A DNA stretch of 23,600 bases, from assembly GCA_948663505.1 (NCBI GenBank), contig CAPNAQ010000003.1:5853-29452 (forward strand), in the 5' to 3' direction. Below are positions 15,394 to 23,319 of the stretch, piece by piece. The translations under genes and the position numbers were made by a program. The notes beneath the pieces are model-generated. The model had not been told where the DNA came from and made no database searches. It saw nothing but the letters and a program-made list of their open reading frames with translations. The stretch is from an uncultured Clostridia bacterium. GTDB lineage: Bacteria; Bacillota; Clostridia; TANB77; CAG-508. Positions within the stretch are counted from its first letter, which is position 1; the number at the start of each line of letters is the position of its first letter.

Positions 15394-15424
15394 CGTGACA
15401 ACAGGGGCGTCCCTTTTTGGCACG
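15394..15424. repeat. GC-rich imperfect palindrome between pdaA and yqfC
   Basis: The outer arms CGTGAC and GGCACG and the inner AGGG/CCCT (loop GCGT) form an imperfect palindrome ending in TTTTTGGCACG. Its GC content stands out from the AT-rich surroundings. It looks like a dispersed intergenic repeat or a short terminator. Confidence 0.5.
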
Positions 15425-15447
15425 ATTAAGGAAAAGGTGAAAAATCT

Positions 15448-15732
15448 ATGAAGAAGAAAAAAAATGCTATTTCTAAAATTGATAGACTTTTGGAAATGCC
15501 ACAAGAAGTATACTCAAATGTACCTAAAATAACTATAACAGGATTTAATGAAACAATAATAGAGAATTTTAAGGGAATATTGGAATATGAGGATTATTAT
15601 ATAAGAATTAATACAGAGCTTGGTATAATTAATATAAATGGATTTGAGCTAAAATTAGAAAATATGACAAATGATGATATTAAAGTGACTGGAAAAATAG
15701 AGAGTATTGATATAGAGAGAAGTTTTGATTAA
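15448..15732 (+). CDS. yqfC: Sporulation protein YqfC (YabP/YqfC family)
   Basis: A 94-residue protein of the YabP/YqfC family: a short basic N-terminus, then a beta-rich domain with LEMPQEVYSNVPKITITGF and a conserved ILEYEDYYIRINTELGIINI segment (about 44-63). YqfC is a mother-cell sporulation protein usually encoded just before yqfD, exactly as here. The shared region ends 22 bases before the preferred yqfD start. AAAAGGTG precedes the ATG. Confidence 0.9.
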   Translation: MKKKKNAISKIDRLLEMPQEVYSNVPKITITGFNETIIENFKGILEYEDYYIRINTELGIININGFELKLENMTNDDIKVTGKIESIDIERSFD

Positions 15733-15754
15733 GCAAAAAATAAAGGGGAAAAGA

Positions 15755-16936
15755 ATGTTAATTAAAATAATAATTAATTATATAATTGGATACTTAAGAA
15801 TATCTGTAGAAGGCTATTATATAGAGAGATTTATAAATATGTGCAGAAATAATAAAATAGCAATATGGAACTTAAAAAGAGAAAAAAATGTTAAATTAAA
15901 ATTAAATATAGGAATAAAAGATCTAAAAGATATAGTAAAGATTGCAAAACAATCAAAATGTAGGATAAAAATACTAAGCAAAAAAGGTATGCCATTTGTG
16001 TTTAATAAATATAAGAAAAGGAAACTATTTTTTGGACTATTAATTGTGATAATAATTATGTTAGGAATATCATCAAATTTCATATGGAATGTAGAAATAA
16101 TAGAGGAGAATGGAGAAAAATTAGAAAATATTAATGAAAATGTTAAAAAGTCAGGATTAGAAACAGGGGTGTTAAAAGCAAAAATAAATACAAAAGAAAT
16201 AATAAATAGAATAAGATTAGAAAGAAGTGATATAGCATGGATGGGGATTGAAATAAAAGGAACAAATGCAATAGTAAAGGTGGTAAAAGCACAGGAAAAA
16301 CCTGAAATTATTGATGAAGAAGATTATTGTAATATAGTTTCTGACAAGGCAGGAATAATAACAAAAATAAATGCACAAAATGGAACATTAGCAGTTAAAG
16401 TAGGTGACACAGTAAATGTAGGAACATCATTAATAAATGGATGGATGGAAGGAAAATTTACAGGAATTAGATATGTTCATGCAAAAGGAGAAATAGAAGC
16501 AAAAGTATGGCATACAAAAAATAAGTTAATACCATATAATGCTACGGAACGAATAGAAACAGGAAATACTGAAGACAAATACATAATAAAAATAAATAAT
16601 TTTGAAATAAATTTGTCAAAAAAGCTTTCAAAATTTAAAATTTATGATACAATAAACACAGAAAAAAATTTCAAATTATTTTCAGATTTTTATTTACCAA
16701 TTTCTCTAGTAAAAGTTACAAATAAAGAAATGAAAGAGGAAAAAATTGAAGATTTAGAAAAAGCAAAAAGCTTAGGGATAAAGGAACTAGAGGAAGAACT
16801 AAATAATGAAATAGAAGATAAAGAGAAAATTGTAAATAAAATAATAAATACAAATGAAAAAGAAAATGGAATAGAAATTTCTGTTACATATGAAGTACTT
16901 GAAAACATAGGCATAAATGAAAAAATAGTTTTTTAA
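15755..16936 (+). CDS. yqfD: Sporulation protein YqfD
   Basis: A 393-residue protein matching YqfD in length and layout. A soluble N-terminal part has VEGYYIERFINMC and KCRIKILSKKGMPF; a single membrane helix lies near 92-110; an extracytoplasmic part follows, containing ERSDIAWMGIEIKGT and DYCNIVSDKAGIITKINAQN. ATG 15755 is preferred because AAAGGGG at 15743-15749 is well placed for it; an upstream TTG at 15725 overlaps yqfC and lacks a ribosome site. In Bacillus and clostridia yqfD is sigma-E-dependent. Confidence 0.9.
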   Translation: MLIKIIINYIIGYLRISVEGYYIERFINMCRNNKIAIWNLKREKNVKLKLNIGIKDLKDIVKIAKQSKCRIKILSKKGMPFVFNKYKKRKLFFGLLIVIIIMLGISSNFIWNVEIIEENGEKLENINENVKKSGLETGVLKAKINTKEIINRIRLERSDIAWMGIEIKGTNAIVKVVKAQEKPEIIDEEDYCNIVSDKAGIITKINAQNGTLAVKVGDTVNVGTSLINGWMEGKFTGIRYVHAKGEIEAKVWHTKNKLIPYNATERIETGNTEDKYIIKINNFEINLSKKLSKFKIYDTINTEKNFKLFSDFYLPISLVKVTNKEMKEEKIEDLEKAKSLGIKELEEELNNEIEDKEKIVNKIINTNEKENGIEISVTYEVLENIGINEKIVF

Positions 16937-16994
16937 AAATTAATAAATAGAGTTTTTGAAAAATTTTAAAAATAATGAACGGAGCGATAAAAGT

Positions 16995-18215
16995 ATGGAA
17001 GAAAAAAGTTTAAAAATTACAGGAACAAACACAACATTTTTTAACAAAATAACAAAAACACTAACAAAAATATTAATTCCAACAAAAATTGGAATTAATG
17101 GAATGTTAATAACAATAAAAAGAAACAATTTAATAAAAATATATGAAAACTACAAAAGAGAAACAGAAGAATATAATACAAAAGAAATAGAAAAAAAATA
17201 TGATACAGCATATATAGCATATTTAGAAACATTAGACAAATATGTTATGGATACAATATATAAAAAAGTAAAAAATAATACAGCAACAGAATTTGAAAAA
17301 GATGCATTAGCGAGATATTATGAAGTAACAAGTTTAAAGGAAAAAGAATATATGGACTATAAATATAGAAAACAAAAATACTTGTTAGAATTAGACAAAG
17401 AAAGTATAGAAACAAACGCAAAAGAGAAAACAAAAGAAAAATACAATAATTTTTACATTGACAAAATGGACACACTATATAAGTCAATACTAAAAAATTA
17501 TTCAATAAAATTAGCAGACACAACAAATGTGTACGACTCAACAAAAGAATGGATATATGTAAAAATATTTTATACATTAGAAGAATATATACAAAATATA
17601 TTATCAATGAAAATGAATATAGAACCAAAAGAAGAATTTGCTGATATAGTTGATGATTATGAAAAATTCGAATCATATATGGTAGGAAAATTAGATATAA
17701 GAGATAATATAGAAAAAAATATGATATTATTAGGAATTAGTAGAAAATTATTTACACATAGTGTACCATTAGTAGTTGCAGAACAATGTTACGAAAAATT
17801 ATTAAAAGATGCAAGAGGTTTAGTACAAGATACAAAAATAGCTACAAAAAGAGAAAAAGCATATGAAATGTTAATTAATTTAATAGAAGATTACAATGTT
17901 AGACTATTATCAACAAAAGTATATTGGGAGAACACAAAAGAAAGAGATTCATATAAAAAATTCTGGGACAAGTATAAAAAAATAGGTAAGTTAAAAGATG
18001 AGAACTTTTTAGAATACAAAAAACAAAAAGAAGTATTATTTATGAAAAATGATATAGAAAAGATAAGGAATACAGCATATGATTATTCAAAAATATTAAC
18101 ATACTATAAAAGAAAATTAGTAGATTATGGAGTAATAAAAGAATTAAAAAATCAATGTAAATCAGAAGGAAAATATAAAGGATATATATTAAAAGAAAAC
18201 AAGGTGAGTGCATAA
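16995..18215 (+). CDS. Large coiled-coil/helical protein of unknown family
   Basis: A 406-residue, very Lys- and Glu-rich protein predicted almost all helical. It has no signal peptide, no membrane helix, no nucleotide-binding P-loop and few cysteines. The start at 16995 is chosen for GGAG at 16981-16984; an earlier TTG is unsupported. It lies between yqfD and ybeY, where many Firmicutes carry phoH, but it has no PhoH ATPase motifs. Its TAA overlaps the ATG of ybeY (TAATG), showing coupled translation and membership of the operon. Function unknown. Confidence 0.75.
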   Translation: MEEKSLKITGTNTTFFNKITKTLTKILIPTKIGINGMLITIKRNNLIKIYENYKRETEEYNTKEIEKKYDTAYIAYLETLDKYVMDTIYKKVKNNTATEFEKDALARYYEVTSLKEKEYMDYKYRKQKYLLELDKESIETNAKEKTKEKYNNFYIDKMDTLYKSILKNYSIKLADTTNVYDSTKEWIYVKIFYTLEEYIQNILSMKMNIEPKEEFADIVDDYEKFESYMVGKLDIRDNIEKNMILLGISRKLFTHSVPLVVAEQCYEKLLKDARGLVQDTKIATKREKAYEMLINLIEDYNVRLLSTKVYWENTKERDSYKKFWDKYKKIGKLKDENFLEYKKQKEVLFMKNDIEKIRNTAYDYSKILTYYKRKLVDYGVIKELKNQCKSEGKYKGYILKENKVSA

Positions 18216-18688
18216 TGTATGAAATTACATATTTAGAATTAGAAGAAAAAAACGAATATGAGGAAACAATAAAAAAAGTATTAGAAAAGTGCTATGAACA
18301 AGAAGGACTAGAACATTCAAAATTAATAATAACAGTAACATTAACAACACCAAAAGAAATAAAAAAGATTAATAATGAATATAGAAAAATAGATAAAGAA
18401 ACAGATGTATTATCTTTCCCAATGTTTGAAAAACAAGAATTAGAAAACATGATAAAAGACAAAGATTTTCAACATGAAGACATTTTAGGTGATATTATAA
18501 TATCAATACAGAAGGTTGAAGAACAAGCAAAAGAATATGGACATAGTTTTGAGAGAGAATTAAGTTATATGTTAGTACATGGTTTTTATCATTTAATGGG
18601 TTATGACCATATTATAGAAGAGGACAAGCTTATAATGAGGGAAAAAGAAGAAATAATACTAAATAGTTTAAGTATTACAAGAAGCTAG
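18215..18688 (+). CDS. ybeY: Endoribonuclease YbeY
   Basis: A 157-residue protein ending in the YbeY zinc motif HGFYHLMGYDH (His122, His126, His132), with the conserved INNEYRKIDKETDVLSFP segment at 52-69 and LGDIIIS near 91. YbeY acts in rRNA maturation and 70S ribosome quality control. The usual form of the motif is HGxLHLxGYDH; Tyr replaces Leu here without touching the ligands. The start overlaps the stop of the preceding gene. Confidence 0.93.
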   Translation: MYEITYLELEEKNEYEETIKKVLEKCYEQEGLEHSKLIITVTLTTPKEIKKINNEYRKIDKETDVLSFPMFEKQELENMIKDKDFQHEDILGDIIISIQKVEEQAKEYGHSFERELSYMLVHGFYHLMGYDHIIEEDKLIMREKEEIILNSLSITRS

Positions 18689-18704
18689 AGAAAAGAGGTT
18701 AATT

Positions 18705-19754
18705 ATGGAAAACAAAGGAACTAAATTTTTAGTTATAATATTAATAATATTGATATTAATAGCAGGAGGATTAATGGCATACAAAATAATTAAAAATAAA
18801 GATAAAAATGAAACGCAGGAAGTATCAGAAAATGAAAATGTAGAAAATATTTTAACAGCAGAAATAGAAGAAAAAAAGATTAACATTTTCAAAGGAAATG
18901 ACAGACCAATTGCAGTAATGATAGACAATCACAATTCGGCATGGCCACAAGCAGGATTAAATAAAGCATATATGGTATATGAAATAATTGTAGAAGGTGG
19001 AGAAACAAGATTAATGGCTTTATTTAAAGGACAAAATGTTGACAAAATAGGTCCAGTACGTAGTTCAAGACATTATTTTATAGATTATGTAATGGAAAAT
19101 GATGCAATATATGCACATTATGGATGGAGTCCACAAGCTCAAAGTGATATTTCAAGCTATGGTATAAATAATATTAATGGTATATCAGAAAGCACATCAG
19201 TATTTTGGAGAGTAAAAGATAAGTCTGCACCACATAATGCAGTAACAAGCACAGAAGCATTATTAAAATCAGCAAAATCTAAAGGATATAAAACAACATC
19301 AAATAAAGAAAGTATATTAAATTATGTTACAGAAGAAGTTAAATTGGAAGAGGGGCAATCTGCTACTACAGTGACTATACCTCATTCAACATTACAAAAA
19401 GTTAGATATGAATATGATGAAGAAAACAAAGTTTATAAAAGATATGCAAGAAATAAATCTCAAAATGATTGGGATACAGGATATGCAGTAACAACAAAAA
19501 ATATAATAATTACATTTTGTGATAATTACAATTTAAATGATTCTGATAATGTTGGTAGGCAAGGTTTAAAAAATATTGGTACTTTTAATGGCTATTATAT
19601 TACAAATGGTAAAGCTATTAAGATTAAGTGTACTAAAGAATCTAGAAACTTAGAAACAAAATATGTTGATCTAGATGGTAATGAAATTAATGTAAATGAT
19701 GGTAATACATGGATTAATATTTGCCCTACTAATGCAAAAGTAGAGTTTAAGTAA
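18705..19754 (+). CDS. DUF3048 (YerB-like) membrane-anchored protein
   Basis: A 349-residue protein with an N-terminal hydrophobic anchor (about 7-27) and no lipobox cysteine. The first extracytoplasmic domain matches DUF3048: RPIAVMIDNHNSAWPQAGL, then MVYEIIVEGGETRLMALF and DKIGPVRSSRHYFIDY. A second C-terminal domain follows from about residue 220. Homologues such as B. subtilis YerB are envelope-exposed; a peptidoglycan-related role is suspected but not shown. AGAGGTTAATT precedes the ATG, 17 bases after ybeY. Confidence 0.88.
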   Translation: MENKGTKFLVIILIILILIAGGLMAYKIIKNKDKNETQEVSENENVENILTAEIEEKKINIFKGNDRPIAVMIDNHNSAWPQAGLNKAYMVYEIIVEGGETRLMALFKGQNVDKIGPVRSSRHYFIDYVMENDAIYAHYGWSPQAQSDISSYGINNINGISESTSVFWRVKDKSAPHNAVTSTEALLKSAKSKGYKTTSNKESILNYVTEEVKLEEGQSATTVTIPHSTLQKVRYEYDEENKVYKRYARNKSQNDWDTGYAVTTKNIIITFCDNYNLNDSDNVGRQGLKNIGTFNGYYITNGKAIKIKCTKESRNLETKYVDLDGNEINVNDGNTWINICPTNAKVEFK

Positions 19755-19789
19755 TTTTAAAATTAATTTAGAAATTAGAGGTTAAGTGT

Positions 19790-20128
19790 ATGAATGTATA
19801 TGATACAGCAAATAAATTAGCTATGGAGATTAAACAATCAGAGGAATATGTAAATTATAAAATGGCAAAGGAAGTTTTAGACTTGAATTCTGAATTGAAA
19901 AAGAAAATAGCAGACTTTGAGCAAGCTAGATATGAGGCTCAAATTGAAATAATGCAAACAGGTAAGGCAAATGATGAGAAAAATCAGAAAATGCAACAAT
20001 TATATATTGAATTATTGGAAAATCAAGATGCAAAGAAATTTTTCGAAACAGAAACAAAGTTTAATACAATGCTTTCTGATGTTAATAAAATAATTGGTGA
20101 TGTAATTAAAGATGTGTTAACTATATAA
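19790..20128 (+). CDS. ylbF: YlbF/YmcA family protein
   Basis: A 112-residue all-helical protein of the Com_YlbF family, beginning MNVYDTANKLAMEIKQSEEY with LLENQDAKKFFETETKFNTM in its second half. In B. subtilis, YlbF works with YmcA and YaaT to promote RNase Y-dependent mRNA processing and sporulation and competence control. Family is clear; which paralogue (YlbF or YmcA) is less so. Confidence 0.8.
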   Translation: MNVYDTANKLAMEIKQSEEYVNYKMAKEVLDLNSELKKKIADFEQARYEAQIEIMQTGKANDEKNQKMQQLYIELLENQDAKKFFETETKFNTMLSDVNKIIGDVIKDVLTI

Positions 20129-20135
20129 TAAAAAG

Positions 20136-20427
20136 TATAAAGCCTAATAATATTAATTTGAAAAAATGAGTTTGACAGTGAGTTGCTATTCACTTTAAGC
20201 AATTATAGTGTTTATCTTATTTTGAATATTCAGTATATTAAACGCCTTATAGAACAAAAGAGGCATGATTAAAATTTTGGGACCTTTTTAGATCTCTTTA
20301 TATGCCTCGTCTTTGTTCTTATGCCAAAATGCAAAGCATTTTGTGTGTAATAGTGATGTTATAAAAAATTCTTGATTTTTTATGATACAACGGAGTTTTT
20401 GAAAATTCATATTATTAGGCTCTATAA
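20136..20427. mobile_element. MITE-like element with terminal inverted repeats
   Basis: The 13-bp core AGCCTAATAATAT (20141-20153) recurs inverted at 20409-20421, and the similarity extends inward imperfectly (AATTT...AAAA) for about 30 bp. TATAA flanks both outer edges (20136-20140 and 20423-20427), a possible target duplication, though TA-rich sequence makes this weak. The inside is nearly all hairpins: a long stem 20251-20266 with 20302-20319, an 8-bp stem 20325-20343 with an AAA loop, and a 9-bp stem 20361-20383. There is no coding frame. Confidence 0.55.
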
Positions 20428-20458
20428 CATTTTATTTTTAGATAACAGGAGGATAAGT

Positions 20459-21148
20459 ATGGAGTTTTTTGTTATATTTATTATTGTAATGGTAATATTT
20501 TTTGTATTAAAATATGTTTTTGGAGCAAATTTAAATAAATTGAAAGAAATAACACAAAATGAAGAATTAAACAAAATAGCTGAAAAATATCCAGAAAATG
20601 TAGAAATATGTAAAACATATTTAGAAATGTTAAAAAATGAAGATGTCAAAATAGAAGAACAGCAAGATGCAAATACAACAATGTATTTTGTAATGGGAAA
20701 TAAAATTTTTATAGCAAATTTAAAAAATAATTTTACAAGAATACAAACATTAGCACATGAATGTTTACATTCTATACAAAGCAAAAAATTGTTATGGTTT
20801 AATTTTATATTTTCTAACATATTTAATATATACTTTTTTGTAATTTGTATTTTAAAGTTTTTTAACATTTTACCAAGTAGTATGATGTTTTTAGCAATAT
20901 TAGCAATATTAGGATTAGTACAATATTCTGTTAGAATGTTTCTAGAAAATGATGCTATGATTAAAGCTAAGTTTTTAGCAAAAGAATATATGGAAAATCA
21001 AAAAATTTCTTCTAAAGAAGAAATTAATAAAATGATAAGTAAATATGATGAATTAAATGATGTGGGTATTAAATGCGTTAATTTTCAAATTTTTTCTTTA
21101 ATCATATTTAAAGTTATTATATTTGGATTGATAATGTTTTTAAGATAA
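20459..21148 (+). CDS. Membrane zinc metallopeptidase-like protein
   Basis: A 229-residue protein with a helix at about 2-20, a soluble stretch, the zinc-binding motif HECLH at residues 100-104 in TLAHECLHSIQSKK, two further helices (about 112-135 and 140-160) and a C-terminal helix. The downstream ENDAMIKAKFLAKEYM could supply the third ligand (Glu). The layout resembles YugP-type membrane zinc peptidases, but the assignment is tentative. ATG 20459 follows AGGAGG. An upstream in-frame start inside the MITE-like element is rejected. Confidence 0.65.
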   Translation: MEFFVIFIIVMVIFFVLKYVFGANLNKLKEITQNEELNKIAEKYPENVEICKTYLEMLKNEDVKIEEQQDANTTMYFVMGNKIFIANLKNNFTRIQTLAHECLHSIQSKKLLWFNFIFSNIFNIYFFVICILKFFNILPSSMMFLAILAILGLVQYSVRMFLENDAMIKAKFLAKEYMENQKISSKEEINKMISKYDELNDVGIKCVNFQIFSLIIFKVIIFGLIMFLR

Positions 21149-21221
21149 TTATTTTGATATAAATGTTAATTAAATGGAGCAAAAATTGTGGTAAGAAATA
21201 TAGTAATATAAGGAGAATAAA

Positions 21222-21803
21222 ATGTTACAAGTAAGCAGAGATAGTAATTTGAAAATACCTAAAAAATTAGAAAATTACAATGGAACTGAAAATAGTATAG
21301 AAGATAAAGTTGCTGTTAAGCAAGCAATTGCCACAGCAGAGAATAAAAGATTTAATAAAAAGCAAATTACTGAAAGTGTAGAAAATGATAAAGAGTTAGA
21401 AGAAATAAATAAAATACCATTTAATGCAAATGATTTAATGGTAATAACAGTAGTAAAGAAGCTAACAGCATATACAATTGCGGTTACAGAAAAATCACCC
21501 AAAAAATATAGAGGTGTATTTGTCAATAGAATGCAAAACTATTGTCTTGATACATTAGAAGTATTATTAGAAGCAAATTTTATTAGAATGGATGCAATAG
21601 AAAAAAAAGTAAAAAGAGAAGAACTTCAAAAAGAGGCAATAGTAAAATTAAAATTATTAGGATATGTTTCTATGGTAGCAGAAAATTTTGGATGTATATT
21701 AAAGAAACAATATAAGCAAATTTCATTACAATTATCTGAAGCAATTAATTTGACAATAGCATGGAAAAAGAGTGATGATGAAAGATGGAAAAAACGAAGT
21801 TAG
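21222..21803 (+). CDS. avd: DGR accessory protein Avd with N-terminal extension
   Basis: A 193-residue protein immediately upstream of the template repeat. Residues from about 70 form the Avd four-helix bundle: NDLMVITVVKKLTAYTIAVT, RGVFVNRMQNYCLDTLEVLL, then KLKLLGYVSMVAENFGCI and ISLQLSEAINLTIAWKKSDD. Avd forms a pentameric barrel that binds the DGR reverse transcriptase and template RNA. The first 65 or so residues (a Lys/Glu-rich segment) exceed the usual Avd length of about 120-130. AAGGAG precedes the ATG. Confidence 0.85.
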   Translation: MLQVSRDSNLKIPKKLENYNGTENSIEDKVAVKQAIATAENKRFNKKQITESVENDKELEEINKIPFNANDLMVITVVKKLTAYTIAVTEKSPKKYRGVFVNRMQNYCLDTLEVLLEANFIRMDAIEKKVKREELQKEAIVKLKLLGYVSMVAENFGCILKKQYKQISLQLSEAINLTIAWKKSDDERWKKRS

Positions 21804-21875
21804 GATTTTAAGCTGAAAGGCTTTTAATTAAGAGAAAAATTTATTTAGTGGTTATTTGTCTGCCCCCTCTGCTTT

Positions 21876-21948
21876 GACGCGCGCGTGGTTAACTATAATG
21901 GTAATAGAAATTGATATAAAGTTAATAAACGTAATGTTGGGGCTCGCC
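21876..21948 (+). repeat. DGR template repeat (TR)
   Basis: 73 bases that recur at 23527-23600. The first 15 bases (GACGCGCGCGTGGTT) and the last 19 (CGTAATGTTGGGGCTCGCC) are identical to the variable repeat. Between them nine template adenines differ (21891, 21897, 21903, 21908, 21916, 21919, 21924, 21925, 21928: five to G, three to T, one to C), and no other base is substituted. Read in the target frame it encodes DARVVNYNGNRN-stop-YKVNK and then RNVGARP, a standard DGR ending except for the TGA at 21912-21914. The match may continue past the window end. Confidence 0.93.
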
Positions 21949-21950
21949 CA

Positions 21951-22150
21951 GATTCACTTTTGGTAAATCCTTTTAAAAGTGGATTTAAAAAGAATCAGAG
22001 AAATATATTTTAGGCAAAATATATCAGTATTTTAAAGTGAAGGAATTTTTCTCTTTTCTAACCGCTAATAAAATAGTGCGGTGGAAGAATATGAATGCTT
22101 ACACAAACAACAAATAGAAATCTATTTTTTGTGAGTTATAAGGGGCATTC
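21951..22150 (+). ncRNA. Structured spacer between TR and reverse transcriptase
   Basis: Four hairpins in about 200 bases: nested GATTC/GAATC and AAATCC/GGATTT (21951-21996); a perfect 9-bp stem with an AGGC loop (22003-22024); ACCGC/GCGGT (22061-22082); and a nested GAATGC/GCATTC, CACAAA/TTTGTG, AAATAG/CTATTT stem (22093-22150) just before the RT ribosome site. In the Bordetella phage DGR the RNA downstream of TR is needed for template binding and cDNA priming by the RT-Avd complex. This stretch is the equivalent by position, but its length and structure here are my reading only. Confidence 0.6.
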
Positions 22151-22186
22151 TTTTGTTATATGCAAACGAGGGGAATGAACATAAAT

Positions 22187-23218
22187 ATGATTTTAGAAGA
22201 AATTTTTACATTTAATAATTTATATAATGCATATAAAGATTGTAGAAAATCAAAACAGCATAAAGGGGAAGTAATTAGATTTGAAGCAAGTTTATCTACT
22301 AATATTAGTAATTTAATAAAAGAAATAACTTCTAAAAAATATAAATTAGGAAAGTATAAAGTATTTTTAATACATGAGCCAAAAGAAAGAACAATAGAAG
22401 CATTACCTTTTAGAGATAGAGTAGTTATAAAATGCTTTTGTGATGTAGTATTAAAAAATAAAATAGAAAGAAAATTAATATATGATAATGCAGCTTGTAG
22501 AAAAGGTAAAGGAACTACATTTGCAATTAAAAGACTAGAGATGTTTTTAAGAGATGAATATAGAAAAAAACAGAATAATAAGATATATTTTTTAAAATGT
22601 GACATTAGAAAGTATTTTCAAAGTATAAATCATGAAGTTTTATTAAATTTATTGGAAAAGATTAAATTTTCAAGTGACGAGATGTGGTTAATAGATAAAT
22701 TAGTAAAAGAACAACCTAACGGTGCAGATATCGGGTTACCACTAGGAAATCAATCAAGTCAATGGTTTGCGCTTTTTTATTTAAATGTAATTGATAGATT
22801 TATAAAAGAAGAATTGAGAGTAAGAGGATATATTCGTTATATGGATGATATGATATTAATTCATAGAGATAAAAGTTATTTGCAAAATTGTCTTTTAAAA
22901 ATTGAAGAGAAATGTAAAGATGAGTTAAAACTGGAACTTAACCAAAAGACACAAATAGGAATTGTAAAAAATGGAATAGACTTTTTGGGATATAGACATA
23001 TTTTAAATGAAAATGGTAGTATATCAAGAAAATTGCGAGCATCATCTAAACAAAGACTAATAAAACACCTAAAAACATTAAATAAATTAAGAAGTAAAGA
23101 TATTGTTGATGAAGAATATGTTTACATTAGAAAAAATGCTTTTTATAATCATATAAAAGATACGAAAGAAAGCCAAAAATTAAAAAAGGATAGTTTTCCA
23201 TTAACGCATTTTATATAA
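22187..23218 (+). CDS. DGR-type reverse transcriptase
   Basis: A 343-residue reverse transcriptase. In order: YFLKCDIRKYFQSI with catalytic Asp139; LGNQSSQ at 186-192, the (I/V/L)GNxxSQ form of motif 4 that marks DGR enzymes; YMDD at 218-221; and FLGYR at 266-270 near the thumb. There is no maturase or endonuclease domain, as expected for DGR RTs. Start 22187 is chosen because GAGGGG at 22169-22173 suits it; ATGs at 22160 and 22175 are too early for that ribosome site. All catalytic residues are present, so the enzyme looks intact. Confidence 0.94.
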   Translation: MILEEIFTFNNLYNAYKDCRKSKQHKGEVIRFEASLSTNISNLIKEITSKKYKLGKYKVFLIHEPKERTIEALPFRDRVVIKCFCDVVLKNKIERKLIYDNAACRKGKGTTFAIKRLEMFLRDEYRKKQNNKIYFLKCDIRKYFQSINHEVLLNLLEKIKFSSDEMWLIDKLVKEQPNGADIGLPLGNQSSQWFALFYLNVIDRFIKEELRVRGYIRYMDDMILIHRDKSYLQNCLLKIEEKCKDELKLELNQKTQIGIVKNGIDFLGYRHILNENGSISRKLRASSKQRLIKHLKTLNKLRSKDIVDEEYVYIRKNAFYNHIKDTKESQKLKKDSFPLTHFI

Positions 23219-23234
23219 AAAAATGGAAAACTAT
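23190..23234. other. Long hairpin across the end of the RT gene
   Basis: ATAGTTTTCCAT (23190-23201) pairs perfectly with ATGGAAAACTAT (23223-23234). A runs flank both arms, so on the plus strand no T-tract follows and read-through into the target gene is possible. On the minus strand it would be terminator-like. Confidence 0.55.
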
Positions 23235-23319
23235 TCCAAAAAAATAATAGATGTGATAAAATAAAAAAAAAGAGATTTTTGTAAAAAAATGTATTATATA
23301 TTTATAGGAGGAAATTAAT

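Noticed and set aside
17245..17676. Long minus-strand open frame opposite the 406-residue gene
   Set aside because: A composition shadow of a Lys/Glu-rich gene; hydrophobic low-complexity translation and no ribosome site.
20200..20400. T-box or other known riboswitch in the hairpin region
   Set aside because: No specifier loop, T-box core or other known aptamer signature could be recognised; the terminal inverted repeats fit a MITE-like element better.
20372..20458. Longer metallopeptidase start inside the MITE-like element
   Set aside because: The AGGAGG and spacing support ATG 20459; the added residues derive from the inverted repeat and lack a ribosome site.
22156..22605. 149-codon minus-strand open frame opposite the reverse transcriptase
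   Set aside because: Overlaps a clearly real RT gene and has no recognisable content.
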